A program made the translations under genes and the position numbers. A DNA stretch of 50,621 nt from an uncultured Oscillospiraceae bacterium (GTDB lineage: Bacteria; Bacillota; Clostridia; Oscillospirales; Oscillospiraceae), in the NCBI GenBank assembly GCA_944385705.1, contig CALWYF010000014.1:1-50621 (forward strand), written 5' to 3'. This document shows positions 17,498-26,307 of this stretch, in pieces. The notes below the pieces were generated by a model, which made no database searches, was not told the DNA's origin, and was given only the letters and a program-made list of their open reading frames with translations. The first letter of the stretch is position 1; every line of letters begins with the position of its first letter.

Positions 17498-17938
17498 ATG
17501 AAAATGACCAATGAAGAGTACAAAAAATATACCGAGGAGCATTCGCCCCGCTCCAAATCCGGCAGCAATCTGCTGAGAGCCTTTCTCATTGGAGGAGGTA
17601 TATGTGTGCTGGGACAGGGTATAACCGACGGCTTGACGGCCCTGGGCCTGGAAAAGACTGGGGCAAGTGCCGGCTGCTCCATAGGCCTTATCTTCCTTGG
17701 TGCCCTGCTCACCGGTCTGGGAGTATATGACAGAATAGCCAAGTTTGCCGGGGCCGGTACCCTGGTGCCCATCACCGGTTTTGCAAATTCTGTGGTGGCT
17801 CCCGCCCTGGAATTCAAGACCGAGGGCTTCATTATGGGAGTAGCCGCGAAAATGTTCACCATCTCCGGCCCGGTCATAGTCTACGGCATCACAGCCAGTT
17901 TTATATACGGTCTTCTGCTCCTGCTCTTTGGAGCATAA
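17498..17938 (+). CDS. spoVAC: Stage V sporulation protein AC
   Basis: A 146-residue inner-membrane protein matching SpoVAC, beginning MTNEEYKKYTEEHSPRS after the initial MK and followed by several helices including FLIGGGICVLGQGITD and GLGVYDRIAKFAGAGTLVPITGFANS. SpoVA proteins form the channel that moves Ca-dipicolinate into and out of the spore core. ATG 17498 has GGAGG at 17486-17490. Usually spoVAC is followed by spoVAD and spoVAE; here it stands alone with a sigma-G-like promoter, so other spoVA genes must lie elsewhere or this is an extra copy. Confidence 0.93.
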   Translation: MKMTNEEYKKYTEEHSPRSKSGSNLLRAFLIGGGICVLGQGITDGLTALGLEKTGASAGCSIGLIFLGALLTGLGVYDRIAKFAGAGTLVPITGFANSVVAPALEFKTEGFIMGVAAKMFTISGPVIVYGITASFIYGLLLLLFGA

Positions 17939-18015
17939 AAGCAGCTGCACCGCATAGATATAAAGCATAGAATCAAGGCAAGACAATTAAAACATGATTC
18001 AAAGGAGAACAAGCC

Positions 18016-18162
18016 ATGGCAAAGAACGACAAGAAAAAGCAGAAAAAGCAGCCCCCAGTGACCACCGGCTACGACAGCCGCTCCATTGACCGGGAGAGGC
18101 GGGGCTCCTCCTACCGGGAGGGTTCCGACGTGCCCGACGGCGTCACCGGCAACTGGAGCTGA
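18016..18162 (+). CDS. Small basic protein of unknown function
   Basis: A 48-residue ORF with AAAGGAG at 18001-18007 and ATG 18016. Its first 12 residues are largely lysine (MAKNDKKKQKKQ), then it is polar and charged, ending VPDGVTGNWS, with no membrane segment. It lies 77 bases after spoVAC and before a shared terminator, so it may be expressed with spoVAC in the forespore. I recognise no family. The good ribosome binding site and composition support it being real. Confidence 0.6.
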   Translation: MAKNDKKKQKKQPPVTTGYDSRSIDRERRGSSYREGSDVPDGVTGNWS

Positions 18163-18174
18163 AAAGCAAGAATG

Positions 18175-18208
18175 CCGAAAGGCCGGGATGTCCCGGCCTT
18201 TCGGATAT
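18175..18208. terminator. Hairpin terminator between spoVAC unit and lysR
   Basis: A perfect 13-bp stem (CCGAAAGGCCGGG 18175-18187 with CCCGGCCTTTCGG 18192-18204), four-base loop and an A/T-rich tail with few consecutive Ts. It separates convergent genes and can serve either. Confidence 0.75.
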
Positions 18209-18234
18209 TTACATATTAACTGTTGGTTTCGGTT

Positions 18235-19143
18235 TTATTTTCCTGCCGCCATACTCACTCCGTATTTACCGGCAATCATGTCCTGAGAGCAGCTTATCAG
18301 ACGGCGGATATTCTTGTCGTGCATACGTTTTTCGCTGATGACTATTCCAAGGGAGCGGAAATACCTGGGGGCCAGTGACAAGGTACGCACGGCATAGGGC
18401 ATGTCCTTTACCACTAGGCGGGAGAGAATAGTGACGCCCAGAGAGTGATCCACCATGGACACTATGGACTCATCGTCCAGATTGGTGGTGTTTATAACGG
18501 GCTCAATCTTTCTGGAAGCGGCGGCAAAGATGGGGAGTATGTACATGTCGAAGCCCTGCGACGGCATAAGAAAGTTCGTTTTGTCAAAGAGCTCCACCGG
18601 CATAATATTTCCTTCCAGAGGAAAGGAGGCGGGAAGCACCGCAACCAGCTCATCCTCCCAAAGGGGGATCCAGCCCAGCCCCTGGGCCAGAGGTTCGTAA
18701 TAGCTGGTCATGACACAGTCCAGCTCGTCGTTCTTAACGGCGCCGTACAGTTCCAGAAGTCCGTCCATTATAATGGAGATATTGGTGTCCGGGCAGACCT
18801 TCCGGTAATTGGCGAGGATTTGCGGTACCCAATGGCGGGCGATGCTGGAGTATGCTCCCAGACGGAGAGATGAACAGCTGCGTTGGTGGAGTTTCTCAGC
18901 GGCCGAGCTGAGGGCGTCGGCTGCTTCCACCAGACGGCGCATCTCCGGCAGCAGCTCCTGCCCGGCAGGTGACAAACGCACTCCGCTTTTGCTGCGTACC
19001 AAGAGATTTAAACCAAGCTCAATTTCCAAGGAATTCATCATGTGAGTAAGGCCGGACTGGGTATATCCCAGTTCTGCGGCGGCCGCTGTAAGGCTGCCCC
19101 TGTCCACCGCAGCCAGCAGCGCCTGAACTTTTTTAATATCCAT
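18235..19143 (-). CDS. LysR-family transcriptional regulator
   Basis: A 302-residue LysR-type regulator. The N-terminal winged helix (about 1-60) carries SLTAAAAELGYTQSGLTHMM, followed by a linker helix and a two-lobed effector-binding domain (about 90-295). It is divergent from the NSS-family symporter gene with a 183-base gap holding a LysR-type palindrome, so it most likely regulates that transporter in response to its substrate. ATG 19143 has only a weak purine-rich ribosome binding site. Confidence 0.92.
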   Translation of the reverse strand: MDIKKVQALLAAVDRGSLTAAAAELGYTQSGLTHMMNSLEIELGLNLLVRSKSGVRLSPAGQELLPEMRRLVEAADALSSAAEKLHQRSCSSLRLGAYSSIARHWVPQILANYRKVCPDTNISIIMDGLLELYGAVKNDELDCVMTSYYEPLAQGLGWIPLWEDELVAVLPASFPLEGNIMPVELFDKTNFLMPSQGFDMYILPIFAAASRKIEPVINTTNLDDESIVSMVDHSLGVTILSRLVVKDMPYAVRTLSLAPRYFRSLGIVISEKRMHDKNIRRLISCSQDMIAGKYGVSMAAGK

Positions 19144-19207
19144 TGTTAAAAAATTCGCTTTCTTTCTCGAATTTCCAGAACTTTCCGACGGTATCCATGA
19201 GAAAAAC

Positions 19208-19225
19208 TTATTACATATATAATAA
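19208..19225. promoter_or_regulatory. Candidate LysR operator
   Basis: TTATTA-N6-TAATAA (19208-19213 and 19220-19225) is a perfect palindrome of the T-N11-A type bound by LysR proteins. It sits between the divergent regulator and symporter genes, about 30 bases upstream of TATAAT at 19257-19262, the likely -10 of the symporter promoter. Confidence 0.55.
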
Positions 19226-19326
19226 TGTAGAGTTTTAAAAAAAGCAAGCCAAATGTTATAATTAATTCACAAATGAGAGAACGGAGTCCCAAAAAAATTT
19301 TTTTATTTTGAGAGAGGAGAGACATT

Positions 19327-20901
19327 ATGGAGAACAAACGAGGTTCATGGGCCAGTAATATCGGCTTCTTGATGGCGGCTATCGGCTCCGCTGTCGGTCT
19401 TGGCAACATCTGGGGATTTCCCAACAAGATGGGTGCCGGAGGAGGATTTACCTTCCTGATCGTCTACCTGTTTCTGGCGGTATTTGTGGGTATGCCCATA
19501 ATGGTCAGTGAGCTGGCTATGGGCCGCAAGACCGGCCGCGGCATTATAGGAGCGTACAAGAAGGCCACCAAGAAGTTCAGATGGCTGGGCTGGCTGGGTG
19601 TTCTGGCTCCCTTCCTTATAATGAGCTTCTATTCCGTGCTGGGCGGCTACTGCCTCCAGTACATGTCCCTTAACCTGGCGGAGCTTAGCTTTGGCCTCAG
19701 CGGCATCTTCGGCAGCACCATCACGGGAGGCGACACTTTTGCCTCCATGCTTACCAATCCCTTCGGCTGCGTGATATTCACCCTGCTGTTCCTGGCTATC
19801 TGCATGATAATCGTCAAGGGCGGTATCTCCGGCGGTATTGAGAAGTTTAACAAAGTCGGCATGCCCGCCCTGTTTGTGATGCTCCTCATCGTCATCATCC
19901 GCTCCGTTACTCTGCCCGGCGCCGAGGAAGGACTTAAGTTCATGTTCATTCCCGGCTACGCCGTAGAGGCGGGCTTCATTGCCGAGGCCCCCAGCTTTAT
20001 CAAGGTGGTTGGCAGCGCCGGCGGCCAGATGTTCTTCTCCCTGTCCCTGGCCATGGGCGCCATGATAACCTACGGCTCATACCTGAGCAAGGATGAGAGC
20101 CTCACCAAGAACTCCCTGATAATCGTCACCTCCGATACCATCATCGCTCTGATGGCCGGCTTTGCCGTCCTCCCCGCCGCCGTCGCCAACTCCATGGCCA
20201 GCGGCATACCCAACAACGAGATGGTTCTGGGCGGACCCAAGCTCCTCTTTATAACTCTGCAGGACGTGTTCAGCAACATGGGACCCACCGGCCCCCTCTT
20301 CGGCGTGCTGTTCTACCTGCTGGTGGTCATCGCCGCCATAACCTCCGCCATCTCCCTGATGGAAGTTATCGCCACCCTCTTCCTTGACCGGGCTCACGAC
20401 GCCGGCAAAGAAGGCAACCGTACCAAGGTCACCCTCTGGGTCAGCCTGGCAATCACCATCGAGGCTGTCCTGGTGGCCGTCTGCGGCCTGGGCGAGAACG
20501 GCATAGCTCCTGCGACTCTGCTGGGCAAGGAGATCACCAGCAGCCCCGTGCTCATGGACTGCTGGCTGGACTTCATGGACTGCTGGTCTGAAGGCCTGGC
20601 AATGCCCATCGGCGCCATGCTAATGTCCGTAATGGTAGCTGCGGAACTGAAACCCAAATACATACTGGAGGAGGTCAACGGCAACAAACCCGGCTTCTTC
20701 TACTGGTTCTACCGCATCTGCATTATCGTCATCGCTCCTGTCGTCATGGCCCTGGTTCTGGCCGGTCAGATAGTGGCCTTCTTCACCAACGTGGACGGCA
20801 GCAACGCTGCTTCCGTGGAGACCGTGAGCTACATCGTCTCCTTCATAATCCTGATCATAGGCTATATCTATGCCATAGTTGGAAACAAGAAAGAGGCCTG
20901 A
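19327..20901 (+). CDS. Sodium-dependent transporter of the NSS/SNF family
   Basis: A 524-residue polytopic symporter with about 11-12 membrane helices, related to LeuT, TnaT and MhsT, importing an amino acid or related compound with Na+. The unwound first helix reads GSAVGLGNIWGFPN; the Arg of GNxWRFP that gates LeuT-type transporters is Gly here, as in a recognisable WGFP subfamily. ATG 19327 follows GAGAGGAGAG. Substrate is unknown; control by the divergent LysR gene is likely. Confidence 0.92.
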   Translation: MENKRGSWASNIGFLMAAIGSAVGLGNIWGFPNKMGAGGGFTFLIVYLFLAVFVGMPIMVSELAMGRKTGRGIIGAYKKATKKFRWLGWLGVLAPFLIMSFYSVLGGYCLQYMSLNLAELSFGLSGIFGSTITGGDTFASMLTNPFGCVIFTLLFLAICMIIVKGGISGGIEKFNKVGMPALFVMLLIVIIRSVTLPGAEEGLKFMFIPGYAVEAGFIAEAPSFIKVVGSAGGQMFFSLSLAMGAMITYGSYLSKDESLTKNSLIIVTSDTIIALMAGFAVLPAAVANSMASGIPNNEMVLGGPKLLFITLQDVFSNMGPTGPLFGVLFYLLVVIAAITSAISLMEVIATLFLDRAHDAGKEGNRTKVTLWVSLAITIEAVLVAVCGLGENGIAPATLLGKEITSSPVLMDCWLDFMDCWSEGLAMPIGAMLMSVMVAAELKPKYILEEVNGNKPGFFYWFYRICIIVIAPVVMALVLAGQIVAFFTNVDGSNAASVETVSYIVSFIILIIGYIYAIVGNKKEA

Positions 20902-20944
20902 CAAAGGAGATCAGGATAAACCGAGAAAAGAGCATATAGAACAG

Positions 20945-20972
20945 GGGGCGGGCAGTTTATGCCCGCCCCTTT
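20945..20972 (+). terminator. Terminator after the NSS symporter gene
   Basis: A perfect 9-bp GC stem (GGGGCGGGC 20945-20953 with GCCCGCCCC 20961-20969), 7-base loop and a short T3 tail, 44 bases after the symporter stop. Confidence 0.75.
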
Positions 20973-21135
20973 CCGCTGCCGGAGCCGCCCCGGCCCAAAC
21001 CGGGGGGCAGGCGGAGCCGCTCTGCGGCGGGCCGCCGGGGGAGAGAAAAGCCGGCAGCTCACTTCGGGACCGGGGCTTGCCCCGGCTTTTTTGTGCGGCC
21101 GAGCCAGGGCTATCCGCCCTCGCCGGCCGCCGAAA
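20973..21135 (+). other. GC-rich, multiply hairpinned intergenic element upstream of hypF
   Basis: This roughly 160-base stretch is far more GC-rich than the A/T-rich promoter region that follows. It holds successive hairpins: GGCGG/CCGCC enclosing GCCGC/GCGGC (21010-21036), CCGGGG/CCCCGG (21070-21085) followed by C and T6 like a terminator and nested in AAAAGCCGG/CCGGCTTTT (21046-21090), and GGCCG/CGGCC enclosing AGGGC/GCCCT near 21097-21130. No convincing gene is present. It may be a structured RNA, a repeat, or a stacked terminator insulating the hydrogenase promoter. Confidence 0.5.
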
Positions 21136-21266
21136 ACCCGGGAAAAACAGGGCCGTTTCATAGGTAGTTCTTACCAACAAATGGTATTATAAATTTATGT
21201 TTATTGCCTTTTTTAACAGAAAAAGCAATTTATTTAAAATAAATATCAAAAAATATAAAAAACCCT

Positions 21267-21295
21267 TTGACAAGGTAATCTACAGGTAATATAAT
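21267..21295 (+). promoter_or_regulatory. Consensus sigma-A promoter for the hyp-hydrogenase operon
   Basis: A perfect TTGACA (21267-21272), a 17-base spacer and a perfect TATAAT (21290-21295), in a strongly A/T-rich context about 48 bases before the hypF start. Confidence 0.9.
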
Positions 21296-21343
21296 TTATT
21301 TGACAATTATCTAACTATTTATGAGGACGCTTTGAGGTTCCCT

Positions 21344-23566
21344 ATGATGGAAAGACTCTCTTTGAAAATCCACGGCATAGTCCAGGGCGTGGGCTTTCGA
21401 CCCTTTGCACACAAGCTGATACAGGGCTATGGCCTGAGTGGATACATAAGAAACAGCTCCTCAGGAGTGGAGCTGGAGCTGGAGGGGGAGCGGAGCAGCC
21501 TGGAGAGGCTGATAGCGGAGCTGCCGGAAAAAGCGCCCAGGCTGTCCCTTATTCAGGACATGGAGGCAAAGTTCAGCAGGGAACTCAAAGGCTTCACCGA
21601 CTTTGAAATTGAGAGCAGCAGCCGGGAGGAATACAACAACACCCTCATATCCCCGGACCTCTGCATATGTGATGACTGCCTCAGAGAATTGTGGGATAAA
21701 AGTGACAGAAGATACAGATATCCCTTTATAAATTGTACTAATTGCGGACCACGCTTTACTATAATAAAGGATCTGCCCTATGACCGGGCCAGGACGTCCA
21801 TGGAAGTTTTTTCCATGTGCCCGGACTGTGAGAGGGAATACGGAGACATTGAGAATCGGCGCTATCACGCCCAGCCGGACTGCTGTGAAAAATGCGGACC
21901 AAGGGTTTTTTATCTTGACAGGGACGGAAAAGAGCTGCCGGGAGAGGGCATTGAACTGGCAAGACAGAGGCTTAAAAACGGCGATATTGTGGCGATAAAG
22001 GGGCTGGGGGGCATGCACCTGGCCTGCCGCTGGGACGACGAAGAGTTGGTACGGGAACTGCGGCGGAGAAAACAGCGGGACGAAAAGCCCTTTGCTCTCA
22101 TGTGCCGGGATGTGAAATGCGCCGGGAAGCTTTGCCTGGTGTCTCCGGCAGAGGAGAAGCTGCTGAGGAGCTATCAGCGGCCCATTGTGCTGCTGAGGAA
22201 AAAAGAACCGGGACTGGAGTATCTGAGCGAGAACAAATATCTGGGCATTATGCTGCCCTATACCCCTCTTCACTATCTGCTCATGGGGAAGGATATAGAC
22301 ATGCTGGTGATGACCAGCGCAAATGTCTCGGACAGGCCGATAATATTCAAAAACGAGGAGGCCCTGAGGGACCTGCGGGGCATAGCCGACGGCTTTCTGC
22401 TCCATGACCGGGAGATACAGACCCGCTGCGACGATTCACTCTGCTGGGCCTTTCAGGGAAGGGAATACTTTGCCCGCCGTTCCCGGGGCTATGTGCCCTA
22501 CCCGCTGACAATGAAACGGCGGCTGAAGAGCATATTGGCCTGCGGAGCCGAGCAGAAGGCCAGCTTTTGCCTGTCGAGAGGGAGCTATGTTTTCCAGAGC
22601 CAGCACATAGGAGATTTGAAAAATCTGGAGACCATGGAAAACTACCGGCAGCAGACAGAGCACTTTAAAAAGCTTTTTGATATCGTGCCGGAGGCGGCGG
22701 CCTGCGATATGCACCCGGACTATATGTCCACGGTCTATGCCGAGGGGCTGGATATCCCCCTTATAAGGGTGCAGCACCATCACGCCCACATGTGCTCCTG
22801 CATGGCGGACAACTCCCTGGAGGGGGAAGTGATAGCCCTGGTCTGGGACGGCACCGGCTACGGCAGCGACGGCACGGCCTGGGGCGGGGAATGCCTGGTT
22901 GGAGGCTACGGGGGCTTTGAGCGCTTCGGCCATATTCTCCCAATGGCTCTTCCGGGGGGAGACCGGGCGGCAAAGGAGACGGACAGAATAGCTTTCAGTC
23001 TGCTCCGGGCTTCCGGCCTGGATGCTTCAGGTATACCCGGAGCGGAAAACTATGAAAAGATGCTGTGGGCCGGACTCAACTGCCCCCTGTCTTCGGGGAT
23101 GGGACGGCTCTTTGACGGAGCCGCTGCCATACTGGGCATCAAGACCCGATGCAGTTATGAGGGCCAGGGGGCCGTGCTTCTGGAGGCTGCGGCTGCGGAA
23201 GAAGAGAAGGCCGGATACCCCTGTTCTCTGGAGGGCAGCCCCCTGGTCTTTGACTGGCGGGAAATGATAAGGGCCATGGTGAAGGATTTAAAGGATGGCC
23301 TGGGAAAAGATATCATCGCCGCCCGGTTCATGAATACCCTGATACAGATGGCTGTGGAGACGGTGAAGGCCGCCGGACGGGAGACGGGCCTGGACAGAGT
23401 CTGCCTGTCGGGAGGCAGCTTTCAGAACATGTATATAATGAGCCGGCTGCCGGAGAAGCTGAAGGCGGCAGGCTTTCAGGTGTATTGCCATTGCAGGGTC
23501 TCCTGCAACGACGAGGGCATAGCCCTCGGCCAGCTTATGGCGGCCGAGGCCAAATTGAGAGGTTAA
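21344..23566 (+). CDS. hypF: [NiFe] hydrogenase maturation carbamoyltransferase HypF
   Basis: A 740-residue protein with the full HypF domain order: acylphosphatase (about 1-90, GIVQGVGFRPF), paired zinc fingers (CICDDCLRELW, CTNCGPR, CPDCEREY, CEKCGPR), a YrdC-like domain (about 195-380) and a Kae1-like carbamoyltransferase domain (HHHAHMCSCMAD; WDGTGYGSDGTAWGGE). It makes carbamoyl-AMP and passes the carbamoyl group to HypE, the source of the CN ligands of the active-site iron. I choose ATG 21344, 6 bases after GAGG, over the in-frame TTG at 21332. Confidence 0.96.
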   Translation: MMERLSLKIHGIVQGVGFRPFAHKLIQGYGLSGYIRNSSSGVELELEGERSSLERLIAELPEKAPRLSLIQDMEAKFSRELKGFTDFEIESSSREEYNNTLISPDLCICDDCLRELWDKSDRRYRYPFINCTNCGPRFTIIKDLPYDRARTSMEVFSMCPDCEREYGDIENRRYHAQPDCCEKCGPRVFYLDRDGKELPGEGIELARQRLKNGDIVAIKGLGGMHLACRWDDEELVRELRRRKQRDEKPFALMCRDVKCAGKLCLVSPAEEKLLRSYQRPIVLLRKKEPGLEYLSENKYLGIMLPYTPLHYLLMGKDIDMLVMTSANVSDRPIIFKNEEALRDLRGIADGFLLHDREIQTRCDDSLCWAFQGREYFARRSRGYVPYPLTMKRRLKSILACGAEQKASFCLSRGSYVFQSQHIGDLKNLETMENYRQQTEHFKKLFDIVPEAAACDMHPDYMSTVYAEGLDIPLIRVQHHHAHMCSCMADNSLEGEVIALVWDGTGYGSDGTAWGGECLVGGYGGFERFGHILPMALPGGDRAAKETDRIAFSLLRASGLDASGIPGAENYEKMLWAGLNCPLSSGMGRLFDGAAAILGIKTRCSYEGQGAVLLEAAAAEEEKAGYPCSLEGSPLVFDWREMIRAMVKDLKDGLGKDIIAARFMNTLIQMAVETVKAAGRETGLDRVCLSGGSFQNMYIMSRLPEKLKAAGFQVYCHCRVSCNDEGIALGQLMAAEAKLRG

Positions 23567-23569
23567 GTC

Positions 23570-23791
23570 ATGTGTCTTGCGATACCGCTTAAAATAGTGG
23601 AGATAGACGGGAAAGAAGCTCTGGGAGAAGCTCTGGGCATGAGACAAAAGCTCAGGGTCGACTTTATCAGGGAGCCCAGGATAGGGGACTATGTGATGGT
23701 CCACGCCGGCTTTGCCATTGAGAGGCTGGAAGAGAGCCAGGCTCTGGAAGATATAGGGGCCTGGGAGGAAATGAAAAATGCCCTGGAATAA
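23570..23791 (+). CDS. hypC: Hydrogenase assembly chaperone HypC
   Basis: A 73-residue HypC/HupF protein beginning MCLAIPLKIVEI. The N-terminal Cys2 binds the Fe(CN)2CO unit together with HypD and then carries it to the large subunit. It starts 3 bases after the hypF stop, and its last 14 bases overlap the start of hypD. Confidence 0.95.
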   Translation: MCLAIPLKIVEIDGKEALGEALGMRQKLRVDFIREPRIGDYVMVHAGFAIERLEESQALEDIGAWEEMKNALE

Positions 23792-24854
23792 AAACTGTGT
23801 CCGGCTCCTGCTGGAGAGAATAAGAGCGGCGGGGGACCGGCCCATGAAGCTGATGGAGGTCTGCGGCACCCACACCATGGCCATTGCCAAAAGCGGCATA
23901 AAGAGCCTGCTGCCGGAGAACATCAGCCTGCTGTCCGGGCCCGGCTGTCCGGTGTGCGTAACGCCGGCGGAGCAGATAGACGCTGTGCTGGACCTGGCTA
24001 TGGAGCCGGGAGTGGTGACAGCCAGTTACGGGGACATGATGAGGGTCCCCGGCAGTATTCCCGGGGACAGTCTCCAAAGGCGCAGGGCCCTGGGGGCAAA
24101 GGTGGAAGTGGTATATTCCGCTATGAATGCTCTGGAGCTGGCAGCCGGAAGGCCGGAAGCGGAAGTGGTTTTTCTGGCCGTAGGCTTTGAGACCACGGCC
24201 CCGGGCACAGCCGCCGCCGTGCTGGAGGCCGGGGAGAGAAATATAAGGAATTTTTCCGTCTACTCCATGCTGAAAAGCGTGGAACCGGCTTTGCGCAGCC
24301 TTATGGCTCAGGAGGACTTTAATGTACAGGGCTTCATCTGCCCCGGCCATGTGGCCAGTATAATCGGGGAACAGGGATTTCGCTTCATCCCGGAGGAATA
24401 CGGCCTGCCCGGGGTAATAGCCGGGTTTGAGCCGGAGGAGATACTACTGGCCCTCTGCCGCTTGACGGAGCAGCTGTCAAGGGGCGAGGCAGAGCTGGAG
24501 AACTGCTATAAAAGAGCGGTGAGACCGGAGGGAAACCCTATAGCCAGGGCCGTGCTGGACAGCTGCTTTAAGCTTTGCCGGGACAGCTGGCGGGGCCTGG
24601 GGGAGATAGATAAGAGCGGCTTTAAACTGAGAGAGGAATTTGCCGCTTTTGATGCGGAGAAAAAATTCCGGAGGGAGATAAAAACTGCCGGGGAGAGCGG
24701 AGCCTGCCGCTGCGGAGACGTGATATGCGGCAGAATAAGGCCGGAGGACTGCCCCCTGTTTGACAGGCGCTGCACTCCGGAGGAGCCGGTGGGGCCCTGC
24801 ATGGTGTCCTCGGAGGGGGCCTGCGCAGCGGCATACAAATACAGAGGTATATGA
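23778..24854 (+). CDS. hypD: Hydrogenase iron-cofactor assembly protein HypD
   Basis: A 358-residue iron-sulfur scaffold on which the Fe(CN)2CO centre is built. The expected motifs are CGTHT, GPGCPVCVTP, GFETTAPGTAA and CPGHVASIIG, and a C-terminal cysteine cluster (ACRCGDVICGRIRPEDCPLF) for the [4Fe-4S] cluster. ATG 23778 lies inside the end of hypC, indicating coupled translation of the two interacting proteins. Confidence 0.95.
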   Translation: MPWNKNCVRLLLERIRAAGDRPMKLMEVCGTHTMAIAKSGIKSLLPENISLLSGPGCPVCVTPAEQIDAVLDLAMEPGVVTASYGDMMRVPGSIPGDSLQRRRALGAKVEVVYSAMNALELAAGRPEAEVVFLAVGFETTAPGTAAAVLEAGERNIRNFSVYSMLKSVEPALRSLMAQEDFNVQGFICPGHVASIIGEQGFRFIPEEYGLPGVIAGFEPEEILLALCRLTEQLSRGEAELENCYKRAVRPEGNPIARAVLDSCFKLCRDSWRGLGEIDKSGFKLREEFAAFDAEKKFRREIKTAGESGACRCGDVICGRIRPEDCPLFDRRCTPEEPVGPCMVSSEGACAAAYKYRGI

Positions 24855-24855
24855 G

Positions 24856-25854
24856 ATGGACGATATAATCACCCTGGATTATGGCAGCGGAGGAAAGAAA
24901 AGCTCCCGGCTCATTGAAAAGCTGATACTGCCGAAACTCTTTAATCCCGCTCTGGGCGCCCTGGCCGACGGGGCCATAGTGGAGGGCGTAGAAAAGCTGG
25001 CCTTCTCCACCGACAGCTTTGTGGTGGACCCGATCTTTTTTCCCGGCGGGGATATAGGGAAGCTCTCCGTCTGCGGCACGGTGAACGATCTGTGCATGTG
25101 CGGCGCGGAGCCTAAGTATCTCAGCTGCTCACTGATAATCGAGGAGGGCTTCAGCCTGGCCTCTCTGGAAAAAATAATAGACTCCATGGCCGCTCAGTGC
25201 CAAAAGACCGGGGTGCAGGTGATAACCGGAGACACCAAGGTGGTGGAAAAGGGCCGGGGAGACGGAATATATATAAACACCGCCGGAATAGGCTTTGTAA
25301 AATACCCGGGGCTGAGCCCCCATAATATGAGGGATGGGGACCTGGTCATAGTCTCCGGCTGCCTTGGGGACCACGGCACTGCGGTGATGCTGGCCAGAAG
25401 CGGTATGATGCAGGGGGATATCAGCTCTGACTGTGCTTCTCTCAACAAGCTTACGGAAAGCATGTTCAATTCTTCCAAAAAACTTCGGGTACTGCGGGAT
25501 CCCACCCGGGGAGGCGCGGCGACCACTCTGAACGAGTTTATAGAGGGAAGTGAGCTGGGGATAGAGCTGGAGGAAGAACTTATCCCGGTGCGTCCCCAGG
25601 TGAGGGCCGCCTGCGACATGCTGGGTCTGGATGCGCTGTACTGCGCCAATGAGGGCAAGCTGCTGGCGGTGGTGGCCCGGGAGGATGGGGAAAAGCTGCT
25701 GGAGGCCATGAGGCGGCTCCCGGAGGGAAGGGACTCGGCGGTAATAGGCCGGGTGACCCGGGAGCACCCCGGCACCCTGGTGATGAAAACGGCCCTGGGC
25801 GGGAGACGCATACTCCAGAAGCTCACCGGGGCCCAGCTGCCCAGAATATGTTAG
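24856..25854 (+). CDS. hypE: Hydrogenase maturation protein HypE
   Basis: A 332-residue PurM-like ATP-dependent dehydratase that converts the carbamoyl group on its C-terminal cysteine into a thiocyanate. The C-terminus ends PRIC, exactly the functional tail, and the N-terminus has DYGSGGKKSSRLI. I take ATG 24856, one base after the hypD stop with AGAGGT upstream; the longer open frame overlapping hypD is an artefact. Confidence 0.95.
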   Translation: MDDIITLDYGSGGKKSSRLIEKLILPKLFNPALGALADGAIVEGVEKLAFSTDSFVVDPIFFPGGDIGKLSVCGTVNDLCMCGAEPKYLSCSLIIEEGFSLASLEKIIDSMAAQCQKTGVQVITGDTKVVEKGRGDGIYINTAGIGFVKYPGLSPHNMRDGDLVIVSGCLGDHGTAVMLARSGMMQGDISSDCASLNKLTESMFNSSKKLRVLRDPTRGGAATTLNEFIEGSELGIELEEELIPVRPQVRAACDMLGLDALYCANEGKLLAVVAREDGEKLLEAMRRLPEGRDSAVIGRVTREHPGTLVMKTALGGRRILQKLTGAQLPRIC

Positions 25855-25908
25855 CAATACCCAAGGGACTGTGAATATAAGTGAGATAAGCATGAAGAGG
25901 TGAACTTG

Positions 25909-26307
25909 ATGCAGGAGTACAAAAGGACAGATATAGGCAAGGAGCAGATACTGCCGCTTGCGGAACGGATGCGCCGGGAGGGGCGGCAGCTGGTTATGAT
26001 CCACGGCTTTATAAACGGAGAGGGTCAGCTGGATATCTCCTATGATTACGCCGTGGACCCGGCTATAGAATCCTACCATGTGGTGGGGGAGACAACGCTG
26101 CCTTCCATCGGAGATATCTACGATACCGCCGCCACCTGGCCGGAAAGAGAGCTCAACGAGCTCTTTGCCGTGGAATTTGAGGGCCTGGACACCTCAAAGC
26201 GGCTGTTCCTGCCGGAGGACATGCTGGAGACCCAGGGCAAGGGCCAGATAATGGTGATGCCGCTGAAGGAACTCGTGGAGAAAAATCTGGGAGGAGATGT
26301 CAAATGA
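25909..26307 (+). CDS. NuoC-like (30 kDa) subunit of the membrane [NiFe] hydrogenase
   Basis: A 132-residue hydrophilic subunit related to the 30-kDa NuoC subunit of complex I and to MbhK/EchD. The hallmark TLPSIGDIYDTAATWPERE is followed by NELFAVEFEG and LFLPEDM. It packs against the large subunit in the peripheral arm. I take ATG 25909 with GAAGAGG eight bases upstream. Its end overlaps the large-subunit start by 4 bases (ATGA). Confidence 0.88.
   Translation: MQEYKRTDIGKEQILPLAERMRREGRQLVMIHGFINGEGQLDISYDYAVDPAIESYHVVGETTLPSIGDIYDTAATWPERELNELFAVEFEGLDTSKRLFLPEDMLETQGKGQIMVMPLKELVEKNLGGDVK

Noticed and set aside
20973..21135. A nickel/cobalt or molybdenum-cofactor riboswitch ahead of the hydrogenase operon
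   Set aside because: The block is upstream of the promoter, so it would not be in the operon's 5' leader, and its sequence does not show motifs of those riboswitches that I can recognise.
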